Assembly (NCBI GenBank): GCA_910588325.1 | Contig: CAJUPP010000049.1 | Coordinates: 1-28,211 of the forward strand | Origin: an uncultured Hungatella sp. | GTDB lineage: Bacteria > Bacillota > Clostridia > Lachnospirales > Lachnospiraceae | Reading direction: 5' to 3' | DNA length: 28,211 bases | Shown: positions 18,311 through 26,072 of the stretch, one piece after another | How the letters are laid out: every line of letters starts with the position of its first letter | How positions within the stretch are numbered: position 1 is the stretch's first letter | Made by a program: the position numbers and the translations under genes | Notes under the pieces: model-generated | Told to the model about the DNA's origin: nothing | The model's input: only the letters and a program-made list of their open reading frames with translations | Databases searched by the model: none

Positions 18311-21120
18311 GAGCAGGAAGGAAAACCAAAATAGGGGCAATGATATTTAGCGGCTGTTTCCTGGCAGGGATTCTGTGCTATCAGATGTCCAGAGGCGCTA
18401 TCTTTGACGAGTCTAAGGCAGTGACTTATGAGGAATATGCGTCTTCCCATGTGATTGAGGATTCTGTGCTGTTTATCGGAACCTACCTGATTCATTCTCA
18501 ATCCCTGACGGATGAGCTGTATGAGAAGGCAATGGAGAGCGCCACGGACACCAATCAGATGAATGTGTACTACAAGTCTGAGCTGGCAGGGGGCGCGTGG
18601 TTTGATATCACCGACGCGGCCGGGCTTTCCGATATCTCCGACCAGGGAACCATGGTGGAGGCTCAGGAGCTGGCTCCCCTGTGGGTGACCTGTTATACCG
18701 GGGCTGACGGAATCACCAGGGATGCCAGAAGCGACGGGGCCGTCAGCATTTTCGATACACCGGATCCTTATGACCTGTACAATCTTCCGGAGCTGGAGCC
18801 TATACGGCTGCAGTATGACAATCAGTTTTCATCAGACAGTACGGGGGTGGATAAATATTACTACGATATCCTGAGGGAGTTTTTTGAGCTGGAATTACAA
18901 AATGATGTGACAGATTTGTGCGACCAGCAGCTGGCAGGGCTTCAGGGCTGTTATGAGAGCCTTCAGGCCTCTGACAGGAAGGAGCTGGCGGAGATTGTCA
19001 GCAATCTGATGAGCCGCATCGATGCAAGGCGGAGGGCGGAGATTTTCTCTCAGCTGTCACAGATTGAGGAGGATGAGCTTACAAAGCTGAAGAACAAATG
19101 CTCGGGAGACGGATATAAAAAAAGTGATTACAGCGGCCAGCAGTTTGTGGAAAATATGGATGTCAGCGATGCTGTGGGCGTTGCCATGCAGAGCTGCCAG
19201 GAAAGCTATATTGAACATTCCGGCAGGATGCTGGAACAGGGGGACACGGTTTTAAAGAATGCGGAGTATGAAAAGAGCATGCAGGTGACAGACATGGGTA
19301 TTGGCGGCTGGAGCGGACAGATGGAGGGGCTGCTGTTGGAGCTTCAGGACCTGTATCACATTCAGGATGATGTGATGGCTGATACGGACAGGGAGCTGGC
19401 GCTTCTGGAGAATGAGCTTCTGAGCGCTGCCGAGAATAAATACCGGCGGCTGCTGTCTCAGGGAGCAGGAGGCGCCTACCAGGCGGCAGTGGCCAACGGG
19501 GTCAGCCAGGCAGCCAGAAATCAGGTGCTGGACGACCAGAAATCTGTGGTAAACGGCGCCAAGTCTGAGTTTCAGTATCTGATTCAGGCAAAGGTAAAAC
19601 GGCAGCCGGCAGCGGATGCTTCCGCATATATCTATGAGAGGATTGAGCAGGCGGAAGGATTCTACGGGCAGGCGGCGGAGGATGATTTCAGGGGGAAGGC
19701 CAGGGAGACGGTTGACGACCATATCCTGTGGCTCCAGAATCTGGCAAAGTCCATATCCGGGGAGGATGAAAGCCTTCAGTCTGAGCTGGAGAAGCTGGAA
19801 AGCAGGAAGGAAGAGCTTTTGGCGGAACAGGCGGATGCCCTGGATGACAACAACTTAAGCGGAGCCAGGAAATACGAGGCGCTTATCGCCCAGGTGGATG
19901 AACAGATTGGGGCGAAGGAGCAGGAGCTGAACAGGGTTCTGTCCAGTGCTTCCAGCACAAGCGCCCAGAAAGCCCAGGCAGCCAACCAGGCAGGAGACAA
20001 TACGGTCCTGAATAATATCAGCCAGATGAAGAATGACGCACTGTCTATGATTGCAGACGGTAACGCAGAGGGGAATGACAGTTTTGGAAATATGCTGGAT
20101 GGGCTGGCCTCTCTGGGGGCGGAAAGCGCTCTGGCGGAGATTAAAGATAAACTGGCGGATTCTGGAAGCTCCCGGCTGTTGAGAGATGTGGATGAAGCCA
20201 TAGCAGACAGCAGGGAAAGCAGCCTTCATGATCTGTATGGAGGGACAGGAAGGGGAGGAGATGGCAGCGGAGCGGATGGAAGTGGAACCGGGGCAGGCGG
20301 AAGCGGCCAGAGCGGTGGAAGCGGAACTGGAACCGGGGCAGATGGAAGAGGTCAGAACGATGGAAGGGGAACCGGGGCAGATGGAAGCGGCCAGACCGGA
20401 GCAGACGGAGCTGGAACCGGGGAAGACGGAACTGGAACAGATAGCAGCGGCCAGACCGGAGCGGACGGAGCCGGGGAAGATGGAAGCGGTCAGACCGGAG
20501 CAGATGGAACCGGAGAAAGCGGCACTGGAGCTGGTGCAGGTCAGGAAGGCATGGGAAATCCGGCGGCCGGAATGAGCGAGGCGGATATCCGGCGTATATT
20601 GGAAGATGCTCTGGGAACCTCCTTTGACGATGCAAGCCAGAAAGACAAAGCGGCAGCCACGGCGGCCATGAACCGTCTGGCACAGTCGGGAAGCCGGCCG
20701 GCAGCCAATCTGGCGCGGATTTTCCTAAACCAGTGTGTAGACGAAAGCAATCCCTATGTGTTCCTGAAATTAAAGGGTGAAGCGGCGGAGCATATTCCCC
20801 TTCGGCTTATCGGAACCTGCTGCGGTTACCGGTACGTATACAGTGACTCTAAAAAGGAAGTAACTCTGACGAAGAAATCCAAGGTATACCGCTTTACCGT
20901 ATACAGCGACCAGGTGGTGCTTCAGGATGGGACAGAGCAGCAGCTGAGCGCCTCAGTGAAGGTACAGACACTGCCGTATCTGGCGGAGGAGGATGCATTA
21001 CTCTGCTTCCAGTGCCAGGCAGAATACATAGACACCACAGAGTATGGAGTGGTACTAAATGGGGAAATGCAGAAGCGTGTGGAAGAACTGCTTGCCGCAT
21101 TTCAGGAAGGAGACAGGTAA
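18307..21120 (+). CDS. Anchored coiled-coil protein with Gly-rich linker and Cu-amine-oxidase-N-like end
   Basis: The protein is 937 aa. One N-terminal hydrophobic helix (about 9-25) acts as membrane anchor or signal. The region from about 180 to 640 is largely helical and coiled coil, with many Glu, Gln, Lys and Ala. Residues about 645-753 are a low-complexity Gly/Ser/Thr/Asp linker. The C-terminal part (about 815-905) resembles the copper amine oxidase N-terminal-like domain common in Firmicute wall proteins: HIPLRLIGTCCGYRYVYSD, then KKEVTLTKKSKVYRFTV and a second strand set around YLAEEDALLCF. No copper-enzyme function is implied. It is translationally coupled to the TolC-like gene upstream (ATGA) and to the DUF4255 gene downstream (TAATG), which ties the envelope block to the CIS structural genes. 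Confidence 0.65.
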   Translation: MRAGRKTKIGAMIFSGCFLAGILCYQMSRGAIFDESKAVTYEEYASSHVIEDSVLFIGTYLIHSQSLTDELYEKAMESATDTNQMNVYYKSELAGGAWFDITDAAGLSDISDQGTMVEAQELAPLWVTCYTGADGITRDARSDGAVSIFDTPDPYDLYNLPELEPIRLQYDNQFSSDSTGVDKYYYDILREFFELELQNDVTDLCDQQLAGLQGCYESLQASDRKELAEIVSNLMSRIDARRRAEIFSQLSQIEEDELTKLKNKCSGDGYKKSDYSGQQFVENMDVSDAVGVAMQSCQESYIEHSGRMLEQGDTVLKNAEYEKSMQVTDMGIGGWSGQMEGLLLELQDLYHIQDDVMADTDRELALLENELLSAAENKYRRLLSQGAGGAYQAAVANGVSQAARNQVLDDQKSVVNGAKSEFQYLIQAKVKRQPAADASAYIYERIEQAEGFYGQAAEDDFRGKARETVDDHILWLQNLAKSISGEDESLQSELEKLESRKEELLAEQADALDDNNLSGARKYEALIAQVDEQIGAKEQELNRVLSSASSTSAQKAQAANQAGDNTVLNNISQMKNDALSMIADGNAEGNDSFGNMLDGLASLGAESALAEIKDKLADSGSSRLLRDVDEAIADSRESSLHDLYGGTGRGGDGSGADGSGTGAGGSGQSGGSGTGTGADGRGQNDGRGTGADGSGQTGADGAGTGEDGTGTDSSGQTGADGAGEDGSGQTGADGTGESGTGAGAGQEGMGNPAAGMSEADIRRILEDALGTSFDDASQKDKAAATAAMNRLAQSGSRPAANLARIFLNQCVDESNPYVFLKLKGEAAEHIPLRLIGTCCGYRYVYSDSKKEVTLTKKSKVYRFTVYSDQVVLQDGTEQQLSASVKVQTLPYLAEEDALLCFQCQAEYIDTTEYGVVLNGEMQKRVEELLAAFQEGDR
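20240..20550 (+). repeat. GC-rich degenerate repeats encoding a Gly/Ser/Thr/Asp linker
   Basis: Short imperfect direct repeats built around GGAAGCGGCCAGACCGGAGC and GATGGAACCGG recur through about 310 bases. They encode variations of GADGSGQTGADG. Such tracts expand and contract by slippage, so linker length probably varies between strains. Confidence 0.7.
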
Positions 21121-21713
21121 TGGCAGATTATCCGATAATAGCAGATGTAAGCGCGCATATCGTCAGAACACTGCGGAAAAAGATGTGCCCGGAGCCTATA
21201 CCGTCTCCCAACAATATTGAGATCTCATCCCCGGCGGACCAGGATGTGGACTATATCCTGGGGCTGTATCTGTATGATATCCGGGAAGAGAGCGACGTAA
21301 CGCAGCCGCCCTTTATTCAAAAGGGGCGGGTGCAGCTTCAAAAGCCGCCCAGGCCATATGGCCTTTACTATATGGTCTTTATAAACGGTTCCTCCCAGAT
21401 GGGGTTAAAGGCGCCGGATATACAAAAAATCATCGGAAGAGTGGCGCAGATTGTCAATGATAACAGCTCTGTTCTTCCAAATCAGCTGCAGTCCTGGATC
21501 ACCACGCAGGAGCCTCCCATTGTACTGTCTCAGGCGAAGATAAGTTTGGAGGAGAAGGTAAGGGTGTGGCAGGCGATCAACAAGCCGTATCAGATCAGCC
21601 TGTTCTATAAGGCGGCACCCGTATTCCTATCCAGCGAAGTGATCATCGACACACCACGTGTCACGGACGCAAGCTTCGGTCTGCATATTACAGGGGAGGA
21701 GGAGCGCTTGTGA
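21120..21713 (+). CDS. DUF4255 / Pvc16-like tail terminator protein of a contractile injection system
   Basis: The 197-aa protein begins MADYPIIADVSAHIVRTLRK, the classic DUF4255 start (Pvc16_N). It continues with SPADQDVDYILGLYLYDI and the PPRPYGLYYMVF block, and ends in a beta-rich part. Afp16/Pvc16 proteins cap the tail tube and help fix its length in extracellular CIS particles (family knowledge). The start is ATG 21120, which shares its A with the preceding TAA stop; AAGGAG in GGAAGGAGACAGGTA is the ribosome site. It is the first unambiguous CIS structural gene in the window. Confidence 0.88.
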   Translation: MADYPIIADVSAHIVRTLRKKMCPEPIPSPNNIEISSPADQDVDYILGLYLYDIREESDVTQPPFIQKGRVQLQKPPRPYGLYYMVFINGSSQMGLKAPDIQKIIGRVAQIVNDNSSVLPNQLQSWITTQEPPIVLSQAKISLEEKVRVWQAINKPYQISLFYKAAPVFLSSEVIIDTPRVTDASFGLHITGEEERL

Positions 21714-21728
21714 AACAAAGTTTCACAA
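21708..21728 (+). repeat. Perfect 9-bp palindrome with 3-base loop over the DUF4255 stop codon
   Basis: TTGTGAAAC (21708-21716), loop AAA, GTTTCACAA (21720-21728). The TGA stop lies in the left arm. No T run follows. Confidence 0.6.
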
Positions 21729-21730
21729 CT

Positions 21731-21783
21731 GGAATGTGCTCCGACGACCTGGCAGGTGCCGCAAAGCGGCGCGTGCCGATTCC
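21731..21783 (+). repeat. Nested GC-rich hairpin before the 251-aa gene
   Basis: GCCGC/GCGGC closes an AAA loop (21758-21770). GGCA (21751) pairs with TGCC (21774) across 3-nt internal loops, and GGAAT (21731) pairs with ATTCC (21779). It ends about 10 bases before the next gene's AGGAGG. It is not a terminator because no T tract follows. Confidence 0.5.
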
Positions 21784-21810
21784 GAAGAGAGGAAGGAGGA
21801 AGTATAGAAG

Positions 21811-22566
21811 GTGGACGCATCTGTCATTCGCTGCAAGCTGGATCTGCTGGTTCGTCTGATTGACACCACAACCGGCGCAGAGATAGAAGAGAAAAATGTA
21901 CGGTTTTTCAGAGACCACAAGCCGGTCCGTCCTGTTCCCAGAGGAAGCGGTAACTACGTATTTCTGAACTGTGGACGGGAAGACGGCAGCCTGGATATTC
22001 AGGTCTGGGGGTTTGAACCATGCCAGGTGACTGTGGAGTATGAGAAGCTGGACAGCCAGATGCCTGTGGTAGAAGCGTTCCTGATACCGTCAGAGAATGC
22101 AGCCAGTCTTTCGCCGGTCATTACTTTCTCAGGAAAGCTTCCCGGTCTGGAAAGTGTGCAGGCAGTTCATTTAGGCCAGGCCTATTGCTGCATCAGCGAA
22201 TTTGATGAGAGAAAACGCATTATGAAGCTGTTTAAAACGCACAGGTCAGGCATGGATCACATCTATTATGGACTGATTCACCCGGAAAGGCAGGACTTTG
22301 AGCCATTTACCGTGGTAAAGGAACTATCGGAATCTTCCATAAAGATCAGCCAGCCGTTAAAGGAACCATTTTCCGTGAATTCTCCCATTGCCCGGATTGT
22401 CTTCGGAAGGGTGACGCCCCAAGGAGACTATGTGCTGAGGGTCAGAGACGACGCATCCCGTCTTTTGTATCTGGTCCGGTATGTAGTGGAGGGGAAGGAG
22501 AATTTCAAGATGGTGGATTTTCGCAGGCTGGAGGAAAAGGAGCAGACATTATGGCGCAAATCGTAG
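21811..22566 (+). CDS. Uncharacterised CIS-cluster protein, beta-rich
   Basis: The 251-aa soluble protein has no signal peptide or TM helix. It is beta-strand rich, with an N-terminal domain (about 1-95) containing VRLIDTTTGAEIEEKNVRFF and YVFLNCGREDGSLDIQVWGF. This resembles a small carboxypeptidase-regulatory or Ig-like sandwich of the kind found in tail proteins. The rest (about 100-251) shows no motif I recognise. The start is GTG 21811 with GGAGGA ten bases upstream. It overlaps the PAAR-like gene by 16 bases, so the two products are probably made together and may interact at the tail tip (inference). Confidence 0.6.
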   Translation: MDASVIRCKLDLLVRLIDTTTGAEIEEKNVRFFRDHKPVRPVPRGSGNYVFLNCGREDGSLDIQVWGFEPCQVTVEYEKLDSQMPVVEAFLIPSENAASLSPVITFSGKLPGLESVQAVHLGQAYCCISEFDERKRIMKLFKTHRSGMDHIYYGLIHPERQDFEPFTVVKELSESSIKISQPLKEPFSVNSPIARIVFGRVTPQGDYVLRVRDDASRLLYLVRYVVEGKENFKMVDFRRLEEKEQTLWRKS

Positions 22567-22940
22567 TAACCGGGGCATCGGCCATGTGTTCCTTCGGAAC
22601 GGCGCCGGGAACGGTCAATGCCACATCCCAGACAACCTGTATGGTGGAGGGGAAGCCTGCGGCCACGATTCAGGACTGCCAGGCGGCCAACATTACCCCT
22701 TTTGGAATGTGTACATCCATGGCCAATCCACAGGTGGCGGCGGCTACGGCGGCGGCGCTGGGAGTATTGACGCCCCAGCCCTGTATGCTGGTGCCGGCAG
22801 GAACCTGGATTCCTACGAAGCCCACCGTGCTGGTGGGAGGAAAGCCCTGTCTGACCAATGACTGCAAGCTTATGTGCTCAAACGGAATGGGGAATATAAG
22901 CATCGTCTCACCGGGGCAGGTAAAGGCAGTCATATCGTAA
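22551..22940 (+). CDS. DUF4280 PAAR-like tip protein
   Basis: The 129-aa protein matches the DUF4280 family: VTGASAMCSFGTAPG near the start, NITPFGMCTSMANPQV in the middle, and GGKPCLTNDCKLMCSNGMG near the end. It has eight cysteines (C13, C30, C43, C54, C78, C100, C105, C109). DUF4280 proteins are PAAR-like and are thought to sharpen the spike or carry effectors in CIS and T6SS-related systems. This one has no effector extension. It overlaps the preceding gene by 16 bases and precedes the sheath gene by 43. Confidence 0.88.
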   Translation: MAQIVVTGASAMCSFGTAPGTVNATSQTTCMVEGKPAATIQDCQAANITPFGMCTSMANPQVAAATAAALGVLTPQPCMLVPAGTWIPTKPTVLVGGKPCLTNDCKLMCSNGMGNISIVSPGQVKAVIS

Positions 22941-22983
22941 GCGGAAAAACAGCGATAAAGAGAATGAAAGGAGAACTACTATC

Positions 22984-24687
22984 ATGGCAGAATATTTTAC
23001 ACCGGGCGTATACGTGGAAGAATATGACAATTCTCCACGGAGCATAGAAGGTGTGGGGACCAGCACGGCCGGATTTATCGGCTTCGCAGAAAAAGGCCCT
23101 ACCATAGGGGCCCCGTCCCTGGTAACAAGCTTCAAAAGCTTTACGAAACAGTTTGGAGGATTCCTAAGTGAGTTCACCCATGGAGAATACCGCTATCTGG
23201 CCAACAGCGTGGAGCAGTTTTTCATCAACGGAGGAACCAGATGCTTTGTATCCCGTGTGATTCCGGAGGATGCTGCCGCGGCGAAAAAGGAAATGGGACT
23301 TCTTACGGTGGAAGCAGCCAATGAAGGAAAATGGGGCAACCGTATCCAGGTTTCTTTAAGCACAGCCGAGAGACGGAAAATGCAGCTGATTGCCGAGTCA
23401 GGAACCGGATATGTGGCCAAGTCTGTAGAAGGCTTCAGAGAAGGCGACCTGGTGGAGGTAAACGGAGAATACAACCGCATCGTTACCATTTATGACAACA
23501 CGGTAACCTTTGAAGCTGCTTTTACAGGTGACGTGGTGGATAAGGGGATTATTCCCAAGACCGTGCTTTACCTGGTGACTGTGGATGTCAGTGTCCGCTA
23601 CAATGATGAGGTGGAGAATTACGGAGAGTTAAGCTTCAATACGGCGGCTCCCAACTACATAGCTTCTCAGCTGTCTAAAAGCGAGCTGGTGAAGGTGTCC
23701 GTAGGGCAGCTGGAAAAGCTGGGTAATCCGGTGGAGGCTGTTTTCGGAGAAGGGATTCAGAGAGGTATGCTGACCCTGGAGGGTGGCTTTGACGGCACTA
23801 TGGATAAAGTGACGCCTCTTACCTTTATCGGTGTTGACGAAGGGCCGGGGAAACGTACGGGGATTCAGTCTTTCCTGGAGAACAGTACGGTAAGCATGAT
23901 GGCGATTCCGGGGATTACGGACCCGGAGGTGATTGTGTCCCTGACTGCTCATTGTGAGAATTTAAAGAGCAGGGTGGCTGTGTTTGATATGCCGAAGGAT
24001 ATGTACAAGACAAAGGATTTGATTGAGTACAGGGGAATCATTGATTCTTCTTATGCAGCCATGTATCATCCGTGGATTCAGGTCTTTGACCGCTCTTCCA
24101 ACAAGAGCGATTTCGTTCCGCCGTCCGGGGCTGTGATGGGTATTTATTCCAGGACAGATATCAACAGAGGCGTTCACAAGGCTCCGGCCAATGAGATTGT
24201 GTTCTGTACCGGATTGAAGGTAAATTATACCAAGGCGGAGCAGGATATTCTGAATCCGGAAGGCATCAATCTGATTCGTGCCATCCCGGGACAGGGAATC
24301 CGTGTCTGGGGTGCAAGAACCGCCAGCGGCAATACGGCGTTTAAGTATGTGAACGTGAGAAGGCTCTTTATCTATGTGGAGGAGAGCATCAAGGCCAACA
24401 CCAACTGGGTTGTATTTGAGCCGAATGATGCTACCTTGTGGCAGAGAGTCAGCCTGACCATTTCTTCCTTCCTTGACAGCATGTGGAGAACCGGTATGCT
24501 GGCTGGTGCATCTCCAAGCGAAGGGTATTTTGTGGAGATCGGACCGTCTACCATGAGCAGGGATGATATTATGAACGGCAGACTGATATGCAATATCGGG
24601 ATTGCTCCGTCGCGCCCGGCTGAGTTCGTTATCTTCCGTGTGACACAGCATACGGCTGAGTCAGGGGGAGAGGCACAGGAGAGTTAA
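22984..24687 (+). CDS. Contractile tail sheath protein
   Basis: The 567-aa protein starts MAEYFTPGVYVEEYDNSPR, the signature start of phage/CIS sheath proteins (Phage_sheath_1). It then has GVGTSTAGFIGFAEKGP and FTKQFGGF, a variable insert (about 120-270), and a conserved C-terminal half: YAAMYHPWIQVFDRSSN, VPPSGAVMGIYSRTD, GIRVWGARTAS and WVVFEPNDATLWQRV. The C-terminal strand-exchange region (FRVTQHTAES) is present. It would form the extended outer tube whose contraction drives the inner tube through the target membrane. GAAAGGAG precedes the ATG. Length fits eCIS sheaths. Confidence 0.95.
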   Translation: MAEYFTPGVYVEEYDNSPRSIEGVGTSTAGFIGFAEKGPTIGAPSLVTSFKSFTKQFGGFLSEFTHGEYRYLANSVEQFFINGGTRCFVSRVIPEDAAAAKKEMGLLTVEAANEGKWGNRIQVSLSTAERRKMQLIAESGTGYVAKSVEGFREGDLVEVNGEYNRIVTIYDNTVTFEAAFTGDVVDKGIIPKTVLYLVTVDVSVRYNDEVENYGELSFNTAAPNYIASQLSKSELVKVSVGQLEKLGNPVEAVFGEGIQRGMLTLEGGFDGTMDKVTPLTFIGVDEGPGKRTGIQSFLENSTVSMMAIPGITDPEVIVSLTAHCENLKSRVAVFDMPKDMYKTKDLIEYRGIIDSSYAAMYHPWIQVFDRSSNKSDFVPPSGAVMGIYSRTDINRGVHKAPANEIVFCTGLKVNYTKAEQDILNPEGINLIRAIPGQGIRVWGARTASGNTAFKYVNVRRLFIYVEESIKANTNWVVFEPNDATLWQRVSLTISSFLDSMWRTGMLAGASPSEGYFVEIGPSTMSRDDIMNGRLICNIGIAPSRPAEFVIFRVTQHTAESGGEAQES

Positions 24688-24734
24688 GGAGCAGCTGAAG
24701 GGTTACGGATTTATACTCACGAGCATACTTATTT

Positions 24735-24792
24735 GCCAAATGATTGGCCGCTTTTGTCGAAATAATGAGGGAATGCTGGCAAATCATTTGGC
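24735..24792 (+). repeat. 15-bp inverted repeat between sheath and tube genes
   Basis: GCCAAATGATTGGCC (24735-24749) and GGCAAATCATTTGGC (24778-24792) pair with one mismatch around a 28-nt loop. Each arm is itself nearly palindromic. No T run follows, so it is not a standard terminator. It sits 35 bases before the tube start codon. Confidence 0.65.
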
Positions 24793-24827
24793 CCACGGGT
24801 ATATATTGAAAAAAGGAGAGATAAAAA

Positions 24828-25322
24828 ATGGCAACATATGAAAACAGTAAGGGCCTTGCCTATCCTTTGACAAAGATGAACTTCCTGGTGACTGTGGACG
24901 GGGTTTCCGGTACCGCGGCGTTCAGTGAAGTGACAGGGGTGGAGGCGTCGGTTGATGTGATTGAGTTCCGTCAGGGCAATGCCAACAGTCTGGCTCCGGT
25001 TAAGATTCCGGGATTGGTGAAGCATGGAAATGTGACGCTGAAGATGGGGTATACGCTGGATAGTGCGTTTAAGACCTGGATTCAGGAGTGCGTCAGCGAG
25101 GTTCGCGGGGAGATTCCCAGGAATAATGTGCAGATTGAGATGATTGATATTAATGGGGGAGCTCCGCAGACCATTGCTACGGCGATTAGCGGAACCAGGG
25201 TTTGGATTTTGACCAATGCGTGGGTTACCAAGTATAATGCGCCGGATCTGGATGCTAAGACAAGTGATGTGGCGATTGAGAGTGTGGAGATTGCGTATGA
25301 GGAGTTGGTGATTCCGAACTAA
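24828..25322 (+). CDS. Tail tube protein (gp19-like)
   Basis: The 164-aa protein is of the T4 gp19/Hcp-like inner tube family. It has YPLTKMNFLVTVDGVSG, AFSEVTGVEASVDVIEFRQG, a PVKIPGLVKHGNVTLKMGY beta-hairpin and a closing strand set ending SVEIAYEELVIPN. It forms stacked hexameric rings inside the sheath. AAAAAAGGAG lies just upstream of the ATG. It follows the sheath gene by 140 bases containing an inverted repeat, and precedes a 197-nt palindrome. Confidence 0.95.
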   Translation: MATYENSKGLAYPLTKMNFLVTVDGVSGTAAFSEVTGVEASVDVIEFRQGNANSLAPVKIPGLVKHGNVTLKMGYTLDSAFKTWIQECVSEVRGEIPRNNVQIEMIDINGGAPQTIATAISGTRVWILTNAWVTKYNAPDLDAKTSDVAIESVEIAYEELVIPN

Positions 25323-25358
25323 GAGGAGTCATTGTTGAGAGATAGGTGCTAGAGGGAC

Positions 25359-25555
25359 GCTCCGGAAAGAGTTTTCTTCCGTTTGCGGGTTTCGGAGCCA
25401 GAACCTCTAAGCTTGTGGGAATCTGCTAAAAACAGGAGCAAAAATCCGAACTCGCTTCGCCGGGACTGCGGTTTTTGCTCCTAACGCAGATTCCCACAAA
25501 CTAAGAGGTTCTATGCCTCCTGCAAATGCAAACGGAAGAAAACTCTTTCCGGAGC
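25359..25555. repeat. 197-nt near-perfect palindromic element (MITE-like hairpin)
   Basis: The outer arms 25359-25386 and 25528-25555 are perfectly complementary over 28 bp. The middle arms 25400-25426 and 25486-25512 match at 25 of 27 positions. The inner arms pair AGGAGCAAAAA (25434-25444) with TTTTTGCTCCT (25472-25482), then CCG with CGG. The apical loop is AACTCGCTTCGCCGGGACTG (25449-25468). No transposase and no clear target duplication are visible. The transcript would form a very long hairpin between tube and chaperone genes. Confidence 0.85.
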
Positions 25556-25588
25556 TGGCTGTTGGCTGGCTATGGGGGAAAAGAGTGG

Positions 25589-25705
25589 ATGAACTTCGTT
25601 GGTATGAGGGAGTTCGGAAGAGGGGGGAGTAGAGTCGCGGCAGCGGCGGTGGTGACTGGGGCTGGCTTGGCTGGCGTGCAGAGGGTGTTGATGGGAAAGG
25701 AGTAA
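25589..25705 (+). CDS. Possible small protein (38 aa), weak
   Basis: A short frame starts MNFVGMREFGRGG and ends in an Ala/Val/Gly-rich hydrophobic stretch (AAAAVVTGAGLAGV), stopping 4 bases before the next gene. The ribosome site is poor (only a G-rich stretch). It could be a chance frame in G-rich DNA, and I see no family. Confidence 0.15.
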   Translation: MNFVGMREFGRGGSRVAAAAVVTGAGLAGVQRVLMGKE

Positions 25706-25709
25706 TTGG

Positions 25710-26072
25710 ATGGAAACGGTTTATGAGTTTACTTTGCCGAAAGGGTATATGGATGGGGCGGGGGAGCTTCATCGGAGGGGGAAGATGCGTTTGGCTACGG
25801 CAGGGGATGAGATTAGTGCTACCAGGGATCCCAGGGTTTTGAGTAATCCTTCTTATCTTACGATTGTCATATTGGGTAAGGTGGTGACGGAGCTGGAGGG
25901 GCTGGAGATGGTGACGGCCAATGTGATTGAGAAGCTGTTTACCGCGGATCTGGCTTTTTTGCAGGATATGTATCAGAGGATTAATGATATTGAACCGCCG
26001 GTTATGGAGGTGGTGTGCCCGGACTGTGGAAAGATTTTTAAGGCGCCTCTAAATTTTACCGGGGAGGGATAA
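25710..26072 (+). CDS. Mu gp41-like tail assembly chaperone with CPxC motif
   Basis: The 120-aa protein contains VYEFTLPKGYMDGAGELHRR, GKMRLATAGDEISATRDPRV, then NPSYLTIVILGKVVTELEGL and IEKLFTADLAFLQDMYQRIN. This pattern matches the Mu gp41/Phage_TAC_7 tail assembly chaperone family found in many contractile tails and CIS. The C-terminus adds a single CPDCG knuckle (about residues 105-109), half of a zinc ribbon. AAAGGAG lies 7 bases before the ATG. Near the end the codons CTA AAT TTT form an A AAT TTT slippery heptamer. A -1 shift there would bypass the TAA stop and fuse this protein to the following DUF6760 frame, as phage tail chaperones do. Confidence 0.8.
   Translation: METVYEFTLPKGYMDGAGELHRRGKMRLATAGDEISATRDPRVLSNPSYLTIVILGKVVTELEGLEMVTANVIEKLFTADLAFLQDMYQRINDIEPPVMEVVCPDCGKIFKAPLNFTGEG
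26051..26057 (+). promoter_or_regulatory. Candidate -1 frameshift slippery site A AAT TTT
   Basis: The heptamer fits X XXY YYZ in the frame of the upstream chaperone gene (CT A AAT TTT). Slippage to AAA TTT gives the frame of the downstream gene, reading YRGIKLYPKEELYR without interruption. The zero-frame stop TAA is 13 bases downstream (26070-26072). I did not find a strong downstream stem by eye. Confidence 0.55.

Larger units (their letters stand above)
25323..25709 (+). other. Gap between tube and tail-chaperone genes
   Basis: This 387-base gap is large for an otherwise tightly packed cluster. More than half of it is the near-perfect palindrome at 25359-25555. The rest is G-rich and holds only a weak small frame (25589-25705) and the ribosome site AAAGGAG for the next gene. 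Confidence 0.7.

Noticed and set aside
25359..25555. Palindrome as an intrinsic terminator or a retron/integron attC site
   Set aside because: No T run follows the right arm, no reverse transcriptase or integrase is nearby, and the attC core-site pattern is not seen.
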